From positions 1 to 7,233 of the forward strand of contig DLZA01000019.1 in the NCBI GenBank assembly GCA_003447515.1: DNA of 7,233 nt, read 5' to 3'. This document shows, piece after piece, positions 1 to 6,198 of this stretch. The notes beneath the pieces were generated by a model. It was not told the origin of the DNA. It worked only from the letters and a program-made list of their open reading frames with translations, and did no database searches. The translations under genes and the position numbers were made by a program. The stretch is from Paracoccaceae bacterium. GTDB lineage: Bacteria > Pseudomonadota > Alphaproteobacteria > Rhodobacterales > Rhodobacteraceae. Numbering within the stretch: the first letter of the stretch is position 1; every line of letters starts with the position of its first letter.

Positions 1-24
1 GCAACATAGTCTTTAAACACAGTG
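1..24 (+). repeat. 24-bp imperfect direct repeat, left copy
   Basis: Positions 1-24 match 7179-7202 at 21 of 24 bases without gaps. The inner 19 bases (6-24 against 7184-7202) differ at one position only. The shared core includes AAACACAGTG. The two copies lie just outside the complete genes of the window, one on each flank. The copies have diverged slightly, so they are not a fresh target-site duplication. The left copy may begin outside the window. Confidence 0.5.
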
Positions 25-107
25 ATACATATTTTCTGTCTGAACTACTAGTGCAATATTGGTCGTTTTGTATTGGAATGGCGGTTCCTGGAGCAGCAAG
101 CTGGTAA
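1..107 (+). CDS. Possible C-terminal end of an unidentified gene entering from the left
   Basis: The frame beginning at position 3 is open from the window edge for 34 codons and ends with TAA at 105-107. The predicted tail includes YWSFCIGMAVPGAASW, a hydrophobic, small-residue-rich end that could be a membrane segment. I do not recognise the family. An open stretch this short is not strong evidence, and no start is visible because the gene would begin outside the window. The first codons (IVFKHS) reappear in the same phase at 7184-7201 with a synonymous TTT/TTC change. That gives slight support to a coding origin for the repeat. The stretch 108-185 between this stop and the ROK stop holds no hairpin terminator or gene that I can see. 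Confidence 0.3.
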   Translation, partial: NIVFKHSDTYFLSELLVQYWSFCIGMAVPGAASW

Positions 108-185
108 CTCAACCCACTGAAACGTATCTCTACATTATAACTATTTTGTTTATTATTCGATGCTAATTTGGTTTTCTAGAGCTGC

Positions 186-1307
186 TCAATATATCAGTTT
201 ATGCAGGGGAAGTAGTGCTGCGCCAATATGAGCTGGGTCGAATGGAATATTGCTGACCCTTAAGACTGGGTTCGGAGTTAATTGCCCTTCAAAGGCTCCA
301 CTTGCAGTTTCCACTAGTCGTTCTCTGAGATAAGTAGGGGCTTCGCCTCCAAAAACAATTTCGTTTGGATCAACCACTGCCTTGAGTGCTCTGATTGATA
401 AGCAAAGCTGAGGCCTGATCTCCTCGAGCCAATTAGAGATCACAGGGTTAGATGGATCAATATTTTTTGTAAGCATTTGAATGTTCGAAATACTGTATGA
501 TGCCTTGTTAAGCCTTTTTACTAACTCTCCGAGCGCAGGGCGTTTGTTTGCTTGATCAGACGTAAAGATTGTACTGATCTCACCTGCATTGCCGTGGCCT
601 CCTAAGAATGCGTCCCGCTCTACAAAAAGGCCGGCGCCGTACCCATAATTAAACGATAGATAGGCAAGACAATGAGGATCGGAACCATCGCTTGCGCCTA
701 AGTAGAATTCAGCAGTTGCGCTACAGGTCGCATTGTTTTCAGCAAATACGGGCAATCCAAAGTGGCTACTAAATTCTTTAGCCAAAGGATAGTTTGCCCA
801 TTTTGCTAATGGTGATGGTGCAACAAATATGCCTCGGCGCTCCACCCGGTGGCCCTGCATAGCAATGCCTAATCCTAATATTTGGTTTTGCGATAACTCT
901 TCGCTCAACCATTGCGCTATTTTTGCTTCAAAGGCAGCTATGAGCTTGCGTGGTTCGCCTGGATCAACTTCAAGGATATCTTGATGAATCGGTTGGCCTG
1001 CAAGATCCATGGCGCACACTTTGGCTTCTTCGGTTCCAATGGAAATACCTATAGAAATAAATCGTTTTGTTTCAATTTTAACCCGTGGGCTAGGTTTTCC
1101 ACGACCAGAAATATACGGGTCGTCCAACCTCAGAAGATCGCGTTCTGCAAGGTTATCTACAATTCTATGTACTGATTGTTGTGAAAGGTTTGTGAGCTTG
1201 GTGATATCAGCCCTAGCAATTGGCATGTTTCGCAACACGGTTGACATCACTGTACGCTCACTGCCGGTCGGACGCTCTGTTTCTTTCATTGTCGTAAATT
1301 TTTTCAT
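186..1307 (-). CDS. ROK-family transcriptional repressor, probable regulator of the divergent transport operon
   Basis: This 373-residue protein has the length and layout of ROK repressors such as NagC, Mlc and XylR. A winged helix-turn-helix occupies about residues 18-78 (helices around ARADITKLTNLS and QSVHRIVDNL), followed by a ROK sugar-kinase fold. The fold begins with the phosphate-loop-like ISIGISIGT at 85-92 and includes ENNATCSATAE at 190-200, GGHGNAGE at 236-243 and IVFGGE at 317-322. In ROK kinases the middle motif is E-N-D-A-N with a catalytic Asp. Here that Asp is Asn192, so sugar kinase activity is unlikely. The usual GEIGH His and the CxCGxxGC zinc cluster are also absent. The start at 1307 has no clear Shine-Dalgarno sequence, and an in-frame ATG at 1289 is a possible alternative. 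It is transcribed away from the ABC operon, next to two palindromes, which suggests repression of the operon and of itself. The ligand is presumably a sugar, polyol or phosphate derivative (inference). Confidence 0.9.
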   Translation of the reverse strand: MKKFTTMKETERPTGSERTVMSTVLRNMPIARADITKLTNLSQQSVHRIVDNLAERDLLRLDDPYISGRGKPSPRVKIETKRFISIGISIGTEEAKVCAMDLAGQPIHQDILEVDPGEPRKLIAAFEAKIAQWLSEELSQNQILGLGIAMQGHRVERRGIFVAPSPLAKWANYPLAKEFSSHFGLPVFAENNATCSATAEFYLGASDGSDPHCLAYLSFNYGYGAGLFVERDAFLGGHGNAGEISTIFTSDQANKRPALGELVKRLNKASYSISNIQMLTKNIDPSNPVISNWLEEIRPQLCLSIRALKAVVDPNEIVFGGEAPTYLRERLVETASGAFEGQLTPNPVLRVSNIPFDPAHIGAALLPLHKLIY

Positions 1308-1380
1308 TTTTTATTTTATTTGTTGGTTCACACTTTTGGTTCCTATTCTTCGCAAATAAAAAATTACGATACAAGAAGCA

Positions 1381-1403
1381 TTATTACTTGACCTGAGTAA
1401 TTA
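1381..1403. promoter_or_regulatory. Operator-like palindrome 1 (TTATTAC-N9-GTAATTA)
   Basis: The left arm TTATTAC is at 1381-1387 and the right arm GTAATTA at 1397-1403, separated by 9 bases. One arm base pair departs from a perfect inverted repeat. The format (23 bp, AT-rich arms, 9-bp centre) resembles known ROK operators such as those of NagC and Mlc, which have TTATTT-like and AAATAA-like arms. It lies between the ROK gene and its divergent target, and its partner site is 25 bp to the right. Binding by this ROK protein is inferred. Confidence 0.65.
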
Positions 1404-1409
1404 TATTAT
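1381..1409 (+). promoter_or_regulatory. Candidate sigma70-like promoter for the ABC operon
   Basis: A -35-like TTATTA (1381-1386, 3 of 6 consensus bases) and a -10-like TATTAT (1404-1409, 5 of 6) are separated by exactly 17 bp. Transcription would start near 1416, giving a leader of about 40 nt before the GTG start. The -35 coincides with the left arm of palindrome 1. A TTGACC at 1388-1393 is a better -35 word but has no suitable -10 at normal spacing. The assignment is by eye only. Confidence 0.4.
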
Positions 1410-1428
1410 TACGCTAAATGAGTAATAA
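1400..1428 (-). promoter_or_regulatory. Candidate sigma70-like promoter for the ROK gene
   Basis: On the minus strand a perfect TATAAT -10 occupies 1405-1400, and TTATTA (3 of 6 consensus bases) occupies 1428-1423, with a 17-bp spacer. The -35 is the right arm of palindrome 2. It mirrors the plus-strand promoter and shares bases 1400-1409 with it, so both promoters would compete for polymerase and be blocked together. The leader to the ROK ATG would be roughly 85 nt. Confidence 0.45.
1406..1428. promoter_or_regulatory. Operator-like palindrome 2 (TTATTAC-N9-GTAATAA)
   Basis: This is a perfect 7-bp inverted repeat: TTATTAC at 1406-1412 and GTAATAA at 1422-1428, with a 9-base centre. It has the same arms and spacing as the site beginning at 1381. 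The 25-bp offset means neighbouring dimers would bind at about two and a half helical turns. The site ends 27 bp before the GTG start of the ATPase gene, so occupancy would obstruct transcription of the operon. Confidence 0.7.
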
Positions 1429-1444
1429 GGCTAAAGCTGATTTT

Positions 1445-1450
1445 GGGAGG
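1445..1450 (+). promoter_or_regulatory. Ribosome binding site fixing the GTG start of the ATPase gene
   Basis: GGGAGG sits 5 nt before GTG at 1456. No in-frame ATG lies nearby upstream, and the residues just after the GTG (IGIRNLSKSF) are the normal first strand of the ABC domain. The rare start codon is therefore well supported. Confidence 0.75.
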
Positions 1451-1455
1451 ATCTG

Positions 1456-2499
1456 GTGGCAGCAATCGGGATCAGAAACTTATCTAAGTCGTTTGATGGA
1501 TTTCAAGCATTATCTAAATTTTCATTAGACGTTCAGCAAGGCGAGTTTCTCACGCTGCTTGGGCCTTCTGGCTGTGGAAAAACTACTCTGTTAAAGATCA
1601 TTTCAGGTTTTTTAGAGCCATCTACAGGATCGATTTCCATCGGTGGAGAAGATATTACCCGTGTGCCACCTGAAAACCGAGACACTGCTTTATGTTTTCA
1701 ATCTTACGCACTGTTCCCACACCTCAACGTGCTGCAAAACCTCGAATTTGGATTGAAGCAGAAACGTGTTTCTCGAGATCAAAGAGATGCAAGGGTAAGC
1801 GAAGTTGCAGCCAAGCTTGGACTTGAAACCCAGCTGAGTAAATTGCCCAATCAACTGTCTGGAGGACAACAACAACGTGTCTCTTTAGGACGTGCTCTGG
1901 TCATGCGTCCAAGTGTAATTTTATTTGACGAGCCACTGTCTAACTTGGATGCAAAACTTCGAGATCAAGTTCGGGTAGAAATTCGCCGAATTCAGCAAGA
2001 TTATAGTTTGACTGCAATTTACGTAACTCACGATCAATCTGAGGCTTTGGCTATGTCAGATCGGATTGTCGTTCTTAACGACGGTAAAATTGTACAGGTT
2101 GATACGCCCGAGCAGCTATATGCGCAGCCTAAAACGCGCTTTGTTGCCGATTTTATTGGTGGTGCTAATTTGATAACCGGCAGGGTTTGTAGTCAAACGA
2201 AAGAGAATCTTACTTCCGTCGAGACTCTGATGGGTCAAATCCAAACATCTCATCGCATTAATAAAAGTAGTGAAAATGTTGAGCTGTGTTGGCGACCAGA
2301 GCGGGCACAGATAGGCAAAGGGCCCTATTGCGGGACAATTGTGCACCGTGCGTTTCAAGGTCAATTTACCGACCTTATTTTAGAAGAAAACGATATGATC
2401 TTTCGCATTCAAACCAATAATGACAGGTTTCGCGTTGGAGAAGTTATCACATTTTCAATTTTGCCTGATGACGTGGTTGTACTTGAGGCGGACGGATGA
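1456..2499 (+). CDS. ABC transporter ATP-binding protein, PotA/FbpC-like
   Basis: This 347-residue cytoplasmic ATPase energises the importer encoded downstream. All catalytic motifs are intact: Walker A GPSGCGKT (36-43), Q-loop Gln82, signature LSGGQQQR (134-141), Walker B VILFDEP (154-160), D-loop SNLD (162-165) and switch His192. Residues from about 235 to the end form a C-terminal TOBE-like regulatory domain, including the characteristic WRPERAQIG at 279-287. Length and architecture match the spermidine/putrescine and iron(III)/sugar-phosphate (Pot, Fbp, Afu) ATPase group. It starts with GTG behind a good Shine-Dalgarno sequence. Its stop overlaps the next start in ATGA (2496-2499), which implies translational coupling to the first permease. 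The family is certain, but the substrate is not: automatic labels such as 'polyamine' should not be trusted for this group. Confidence 0.95.
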   Translation: MAAIGIRNLSKSFDGFQALSKFSLDVQQGEFLTLLGPSGCGKTTLLKIISGFLEPSTGSISIGGEDITRVPPENRDTALCFQSYALFPHLNVLQNLEFGLKQKRVSRDQRDARVSEVAAKLGLETQLSKLPNQLSGGQQQRVSLGRALVMRPSVILFDEPLSNLDAKLRDQVRVEIRRIQQDYSLTAIYVTHDQSEALAMSDRIVVLNDGKIVQVDTPEQLYAQPKTRFVADFIGGANLITGRVCSQTKENLTSVETLMGQIQTSHRINKSSENVELCWRPERAQIGKGPYCGTIVHRAFQGQFTDLILEENDMIFRIQTNNDRFRVGEVITFSILPDDVVVLEADG

Positions 2500-3350
2500 C
2501 GATGCGCAACTGGATTCAGATCTTTGCACTTCTTATGCCTGGTCTTGGTTTAATCCTAGTCTTGATTGGATCAGTTGTGTATATCGCTATCGCCCAGTCA
2601 TTTGGATATTATGCACTGCTTGGTGAAAGTGCGTTTAGTACTGAATTCTGGTCTGAAGTATTTAGCAGAAAAATATTTTCTCGCGCGGTGCGGTATTCAA
2701 TTTATATAGGCTTCTGGAGCGCTGTTTTATCGGTTGCGCTTGCTTATCCACTAGCAATTTGGTTGCGCAAACCATTCCCCGGATCGATCGGTTTGGGCGC
2801 ACTTTTGAAAGCACCGCTGTTGGTGCATGGGTTGGTTGCGGCCTTTCTTTATATTAATGTTATTTCCTACAACGGACTGCTTAACCAGACAATGCAAGGA
2901 ATTGGTATTTGGGCCGAACCACGACGTCTTCAAAATGACTCAAATGCATTTGGCGTTCTGCTGCTGCAGGTTTGGAAAAATATGCCATTTGCTTTGCTAG
3001 TTTTAACTGGTTCTGTACAGGGTATTTCTGATGACGTGCTAGACGCAGCACGCGATTTAGGGGCTGGCCCCTGGGCGCGATTTCGAAAAATTATTGCGCC
3101 TCTTACCATGTCGGGTATGCAGGCTGCGATGGTAATCATATTCATTGGCGCACTAGCAGATTTTACTTTTCAAACAACTGTTGGTCCAACCAATCGCCAA
3201 TCGATGGCGCAGTTAATGGTCAGTTTTAAATCTCGGGGTGATTGGCATTCGGCCGCAGTTGTTGGCGTGTCTTTGATGATTATTGCGCTTCTAGGTTCCG
3301 CCTTACTGGCATTATTGACACGTACGGTGATGCGAGGAAGCCCAAGATGA
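2496..3350 (+). CDS. ABC transporter permease, PotB-like (first membrane subunit)
   Basis: This 284-residue inner-membrane protein has about six hydrophobic segments, near residues 9-34, 67-90, 100-123, 150-172, 207-230 and 253-275. The EAA-type cytoplasmic coupling loop, DAARDLGAGPWARF (183-196), docks onto the ATPase, and its position between the fourth and fifth segments is typical. The ATG lies inside the ATGA overlap with the ATPase gene, with GAGG at 2485-2488 as its ribosome site. A second ATG two codons later (2502) is possible but has poorer spacing. It forms a heterodimeric channel with the next gene product. The family assignment is firm; the imported solute cannot be deduced from the membrane subunit. 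Confidence 0.93.
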   Translation: MTMRNWIQIFALLMPGLGLILVLIGSVVYIAIAQSFGYYALLGESAFSTEFWSEVFSRKIFSRAVRYSIYIGFWSAVLSVALAYPLAIWLRKPFPGSIGLGALLKAPLLVHGLVAAFLYINVISYNGLLNQTMQGIGIWAEPRRLQNDSNAFGVLLLQVWKNMPFALLVLTGSVQGISDDVLDAARDLGAGPWARFRKIIAPLTMSGMQAAMVIIFIGALADFTFQTTVGPTNRQSMAQLMVSFKSRGDWHSAAVVGVSLMIIALLGSALLALLTRTVMRGSPR

Positions 3351-4174
3351 GCTATGCAAGGTTGAATTCGCTGCTCATCGTAATGATTGTAACTGTAGCG
3401 TTGATATGGCTGGCAATTCCTTTCACGATGGCGATCCTTTGGTCGCTTGTCGATCCTGCTGAGCCCTGGACAGCTGATAAGTTATTGCCTCCGGTAATGT
3501 CATTTTACCGCTGGGTAGACATGTGGGAAAATTCATCTTTAAAATATGCACTGATTTCATCATACTCACTTGCTCCGACAGCAGCCATATTGGGGCTCTG
3601 CCTCGCCATGCCAACGGCCTTTGCTTTGGGGCGATTTAATTTTGCGGGGCGCGAACTTGCTAAGCTGTTATGTCTGTTACCATTAGTCGTGCCGCCTTTT
3701 ATAACGGCAATTTTCTTTTCAGCCCTACTTTTTCAGCTTGGTCTTAATACTTGGCGTTTTGGGGCAATAGTTTTTGCGCACTCTATATTATTTTTACCCT
3801 ACGCAATTCGTATACTTACAGTAAGCTTCGAAAATGTTCGCCAAGACCATATTGATGCTGCCCGTGACTTAGGCGCGAGTCCGTGGGCGCGGTTTCGTGT
3901 TGCGTATTTACCAGCTTTAAAACCCGGAATTTCAGCCACTTTATTAATAGTATTTATTCAATCAATCGAAGAATTCGCAATCGCTTTTATCATCGGTTCA
4001 CCGGATATAGTTACAATACCAACCCTTCTGTATTCTGCACTTGGTCAGGACTTTGTTCGTCCAAATGCCGCTGTGCTGTCACTCATCCTAGTCGTTCCTA
4101 ATGTGTTCTTAATGTTGATATTGGAACGGCTTATGCGATCTGCCAACCCGGCGTTATCGTCGGGTAAAGGGTAG
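3347..4174 (+). CDS. ABC transporter permease, PotC-like (second membrane subunit)
   Basis: This 275-residue inner-membrane protein pairs with the upstream permease. Hydrophobic segments lie near residues 9-33, 67-93, 104-130, 137-157, 194-217 and 241-260. The EAA-type loop is DAARDLGASPWARF (170-183), nearly identical to that of its partner, as expected for paired subunits that contact the same ATPase dimer. I chose ATG 3347 over the longer in-frame ATG at 3242. It forms an ATGA overlap with the preceding stop, has GAGGA at 3334-3338 at good distance, and the extra 35 residues of the longer form would overlap the first permease and look unlike a membrane protein start. The binding-protein gene begins 34 bp after the stop. 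Confidence 0.93.
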   Translation: MSYARLNSLLIVMIVTVALIWLAIPFTMAILWSLVDPAEPWTADKLLPPVMSFYRWVDMWENSSLKYALISSYSLAPTAAILGLCLAMPTAFALGRFNFAGRELAKLLCLLPLVVPPFITAIFFSALLFQLGLNTWRFGAIVFAHSILFLPYAIRILTVSFENVRQDHIDAARDLGASPWARFRVAYLPALKPGISATLLIVFIQSIEEFAIAFIIGSPDIVTIPTLLYSALGQDFVRPNAAVLSLILVVPNVFLMLILERLMRSANPALSSGKG

Positions 4175-4194
4175 CTGGGATTAACAAACTTAAC

Positions 4195-4201
4195 AAAGGA
4201 G
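4195..4201 (+). promoter_or_regulatory. Strong ribosome binding site of the binding-protein gene
   Basis: AAAGGAG lies 7 nt before the ATG at 4209. It is the best Shine-Dalgarno sequence in the window, in keeping with the need for binding protein in excess over the membrane subunits. Confidence 0.75.
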
Positions 4202-4208
4202 AAAGAAA

Positions 4209-5312
4209 ATGTTCAAAAAACTATTTACGACTGCTGCTGCTTTGGGGGCGTTTATGACACCCTTACATGCTGGCGACCTATCAACGATGAGTTGGGACGA
4301 AATCGTAGCGCAAGCCAAAGAAGAAAGTAATTTAACCTGGTACGTTTGGTATCTGCAAGATGATTTTAGACGTGCGATCAGTTCATTTGAAGATGAGTAC
4401 GGTATTTCAGTAAAAATTCCAGATGGTGATAACGCTGGTAATTCACAAAAAATGTTAGCAGAAAAAGACCGCGAAACCGGTGACATTGATGTGTTCGCCT
4501 GGGGTTATGATAGCTTTGAAACTGTTGAGTTGAAATCTCTTTTCAATAGTCTGGACAAGCTTCCTAAAGATGATGGACGGGTTTCAAAGCTTGCAGGCGT
4601 TGATGGTGGCGACCATGTTTTGGCTTTCTGGGGGAACCAATCAGGTATTGCCTATGACCCAGCAAAAGTGAGTGAAGCAGACCTTCCGCAGTCGATTGAC
4701 GATTTCGCCACTTTCTGGACGGATCATCCAAACAAGTTCGGTTTTAATTATGAAAAGGGCGGTTCGGGCCCCTCCTTTTATCAAAACGTATTGCGAAACG
4801 TTGCCGGAGTTGATTTCTCCAACGGAGAGGTTTCTGATGCGCGGATTGCAGCCGTTCAGCCGGGTTTTGATTTTTTTAATAAACACGCAGCAAATTACAT
4901 CATCACAGCGTCTAACGTCGACAATATCAATAGGGTTAGTGATAAAGAGCTGTGGATGGCTCCAGCATGGGAAGATCACCTTGCAGGACTTCAAAACCGT
5001 GGCGAAGTACGGAAAGAAATCAAATTCTACATCCCAGAAATGGGTATGAACGGTGGAGGAAACGGCGTTGCCATTCCAAAGAATGCACCTCATCCCGCGG
5101 CAGCAATGGTCTTTGTCAATTGGCTAACATCACCTGAGACACAGACGATGTTCAACCGAGATTTTGGCACTGCCCCGATGAATGCTGCGGCAGATGACAG
5201 TGCAGCTTTGGTTCCTAATGAACAACGCGCTTTCCGCCAGTCATGGGGTAAACAGCCATTTCGTAGTAAGGTCGAAGAGGCCTTTATCGACAATGTGATT
5301 CTTGAGCGTTAA
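4209..5312 (+). CDS. Periplasmic extracellular solute-binding protein of the ABC importer
   Basis: This 367-residue secreted receptor delivers solute to the two-permease channel. A classical signal peptide is visible: positive start MFKKLF, a hydrophobic core to about residue 17, and cleavage after PLHA (residue 21). The mature protein has the two-lobe binding-protein pattern. The first lobe begins at NLTWYVWYLQDDF (41-53), GDIDVFAWGY (91-100) leads to a hinge-like GNQSGIAYDP (142-151), and GNGVAIPKNAPHPAAA (284-299) with FVNWLTSPETQ (302-312) is the C-terminal block common to the PotD/FbpA/AfuA-type families. No lipobox cysteine is present, so it should be freely periplasmic. AfuA, a member of this broad group, binds sugar phosphates, a precedent that suits the phosphatase and phosphoesterase genes downstream. 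The ligand is unproven. Confidence 0.9.
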   Translation: MFKKLFTTAAALGAFMTPLHAGDLSTMSWDEIVAQAKEESNLTWYVWYLQDDFRRAISSFEDEYGISVKIPDGDNAGNSQKMLAEKDRETGDIDVFAWGYDSFETVELKSLFNSLDKLPKDDGRVSKLAGVDGGDHVLAFWGNQSGIAYDPAKVSEADLPQSIDDFATFWTDHPNKFGFNYEKGGSGPSFYQNVLRNVAGVDFSNGEVSDARIAAVQPGFDFFNKHAANYIITASNVDNINRVSDKELWMAPAWEDHLAGLQNRGEVRKEIKFYIPEMGMNGGGNGVAIPKNAPHPAAAMVFVNWLTSPETQTMFNRDFGTAPMNAAADDSAALVPNEQRAFRQSWGKQPFRSKVEEAFIDNVILER

Positions 5313-5329
5313 GCGCTTCTAAAACTCAG

Positions 5330-5359
5330 TGCGGCGCCGGTTCTTCCACCGGCTCCGCA
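5330..5359 (+). terminator. GC-rich intercistronic hairpin without U-tract (attenuator or mRNA stabiliser)
   Basis: GCCGGT (5336-5341) pairs with ACCGGC (5348-5353) around a 6-nt loop. After one C/T mismatch the stem continues with GCGG (5331-5334) and CCGC (5355-5358) and a T-A pair. This gives about 11 pairs in an otherwise AT-leaning region. No T-run follows (the next bases are GCCATAAAACG), so it is not a classical intrinsic terminator. Its place just after the binding-protein stop suits partial termination or protection of the upstream mRNA 3' end, as in other binding-protein operons. Confidence 0.6.
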
Positions 5360-5389
5360 GCCATAAAACGAATTTGGTATGAAAAAATC

Positions 5390-6196
5390 ATGTTATCTGA
5401 TGTGACTACGAAAAGAACCGCGGATAGTGTGCGTGAAGATATTTTTCAGTACCTATCTGGTCAAAATACTGCTCTGGAGTTTCCAAAGGCGATTACAAAA
5501 CCTGGACAGGGTGGAAAGTTTGACACTTATGGAAACGTTATGCATCATCCTGGAAATACTTTTGTTTGCCATGTTGATCAAAAATCCGATTTCTTTGTTT
5601 CCCTATGTGCCCTTCAAGATGGGTTAAAAAGGTCAGCTTTAGCGAGTAATTATACTTTTTTGCCGCAGCACAGTTTTCATATGACTATTTTTTGTGGGAT
5701 TAGTGGATCCCCTTTGGGAGTAGATGGTTGGCCGAAAGGAATGCCTTTATCCGCAAATCTCGATCAAATTACTCAGCAGTTTGATACTAAGATTTCCGCC
5801 TGGGAAAAATTTAATAAGGTCCTTATGCAACCGTCAGGGATGTCAATGCCTGGTACCGTTCGTATGATCCCTGCTACGGATATAGACGCTCGCATTCTAC
5901 GAGAAGCCCGACACCAACTGCAGGATCTAACGGGGCTGTATCGGAATGACATTGATACGTATGAATTTCACATAAGTTTAGGCTATTTAAAGCAATGGTA
6001 TAACGATGATGAAGCAGCTGCCGCGATAGCGGAGGCTGATAGTCTTTTTTACAGCCATTTGAGCGCTTACAGAGATTTAGAGTTTGGCCCCATTGAATTT
6101 TGTAAGTTTCAAAACATGCATTATTTCGAAATAATTAGGGTTCTTGGTAATGCCAGTCTTAAAATGAACAACTGGCGTGCAAGCGTTGAAAATTAA
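5390..6196 (+). CDS. DUF1868 / 2H-phosphoesterase-like protein
   Basis: This 268-residue protein is predicted to be cytoplasmic, with no signal peptide or membrane segment. The block GGKFDTYGNVMHHPGNTFVC (41-60) is the typical opening of DUF1868 proteins. Two short His motifs, HMT (His97, Thr99) and HIS (His194, Ser196), are about 97 residues apart and fit the paired HxT/HxS signature of the 2H phosphoesterase superfamily. Members cleave 2',3'-cyclic or 1,2-cyclic phosphates or related diesters. Function within DUF1868 is not established, so activity here is inferred from the motifs. ATG 5390 has only a weak ribosome site but allows the full domain. It lies between a transporter and a phosphatase gene, suggesting that it converts the imported compound into a phosphomonoester. 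Confidence 0.8.
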   Translation: MLSDVTTKRTADSVREDIFQYLSGQNTALEFPKAITKPGQGGKFDTYGNVMHHPGNTFVCHVDQKSDFFVSLCALQDGLKRSALASNYTFLPQHSFHMTIFCGISGSPLGVDGWPKGMPLSANLDQITQQFDTKISAWEKFNKVLMQPSGMSMPGTVRMIPATDIDARILREARHQLQDLTGLYRNDIDTYEFHISLGYLKQWYNDDEAAAAIAEADSLFYSHLSAYRDLEFGPIEFCKFQNMHYFEIIRVLGNASLKMNNWRASVEN

Positions 6197-6198
6197 GA

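Noticed and set aside
181..189. GAGCTGCTC-type palindrome at the ROK stop as a terminator
   Set aside because: The loop would be a single base and no T-run follows on the minus strand, so it cannot act as a normal terminator.
1418..1526. ATG at 1418 as an alternative start for the operon (MSNKAKAD...)
   Set aside because: It is out of frame with the ATPase and stops after about 36 codons. It has no Shine-Dalgarno sequence and overlaps palindrome 2.
3242..3346. Longer N-terminal form of the second permease starting at 3242
   Set aside because: The 35 extra residues overlap the first permease gene and lack hydrophobic character. The ATGA overlap and GAGGA site at 3347 give a normal start.
4641..5093. 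150-codon open frame on the minus strand inside the binding-protein gene
   Set aside because: It lies wholly antisense to a well-supported gene, and its product shows no recognisable motif, so it is a shadow frame.
1456..5312. Annotation of the transporter as a spermidine/putrescine importer
   Set aside because: The ATPase and permeases belong to a broad family with many substrates. No polyamine-metabolism gene is present, and the partner enzymes point to phosphate esters.
5379..5402. Eight-codon ORF (MKKSCYLM) overlapping the start of the DUF1868 gene, as a possible leader peptide
   Set aside because: It has no ribosome site and no run of regulatory codons. Short frames like this are expected by chance.
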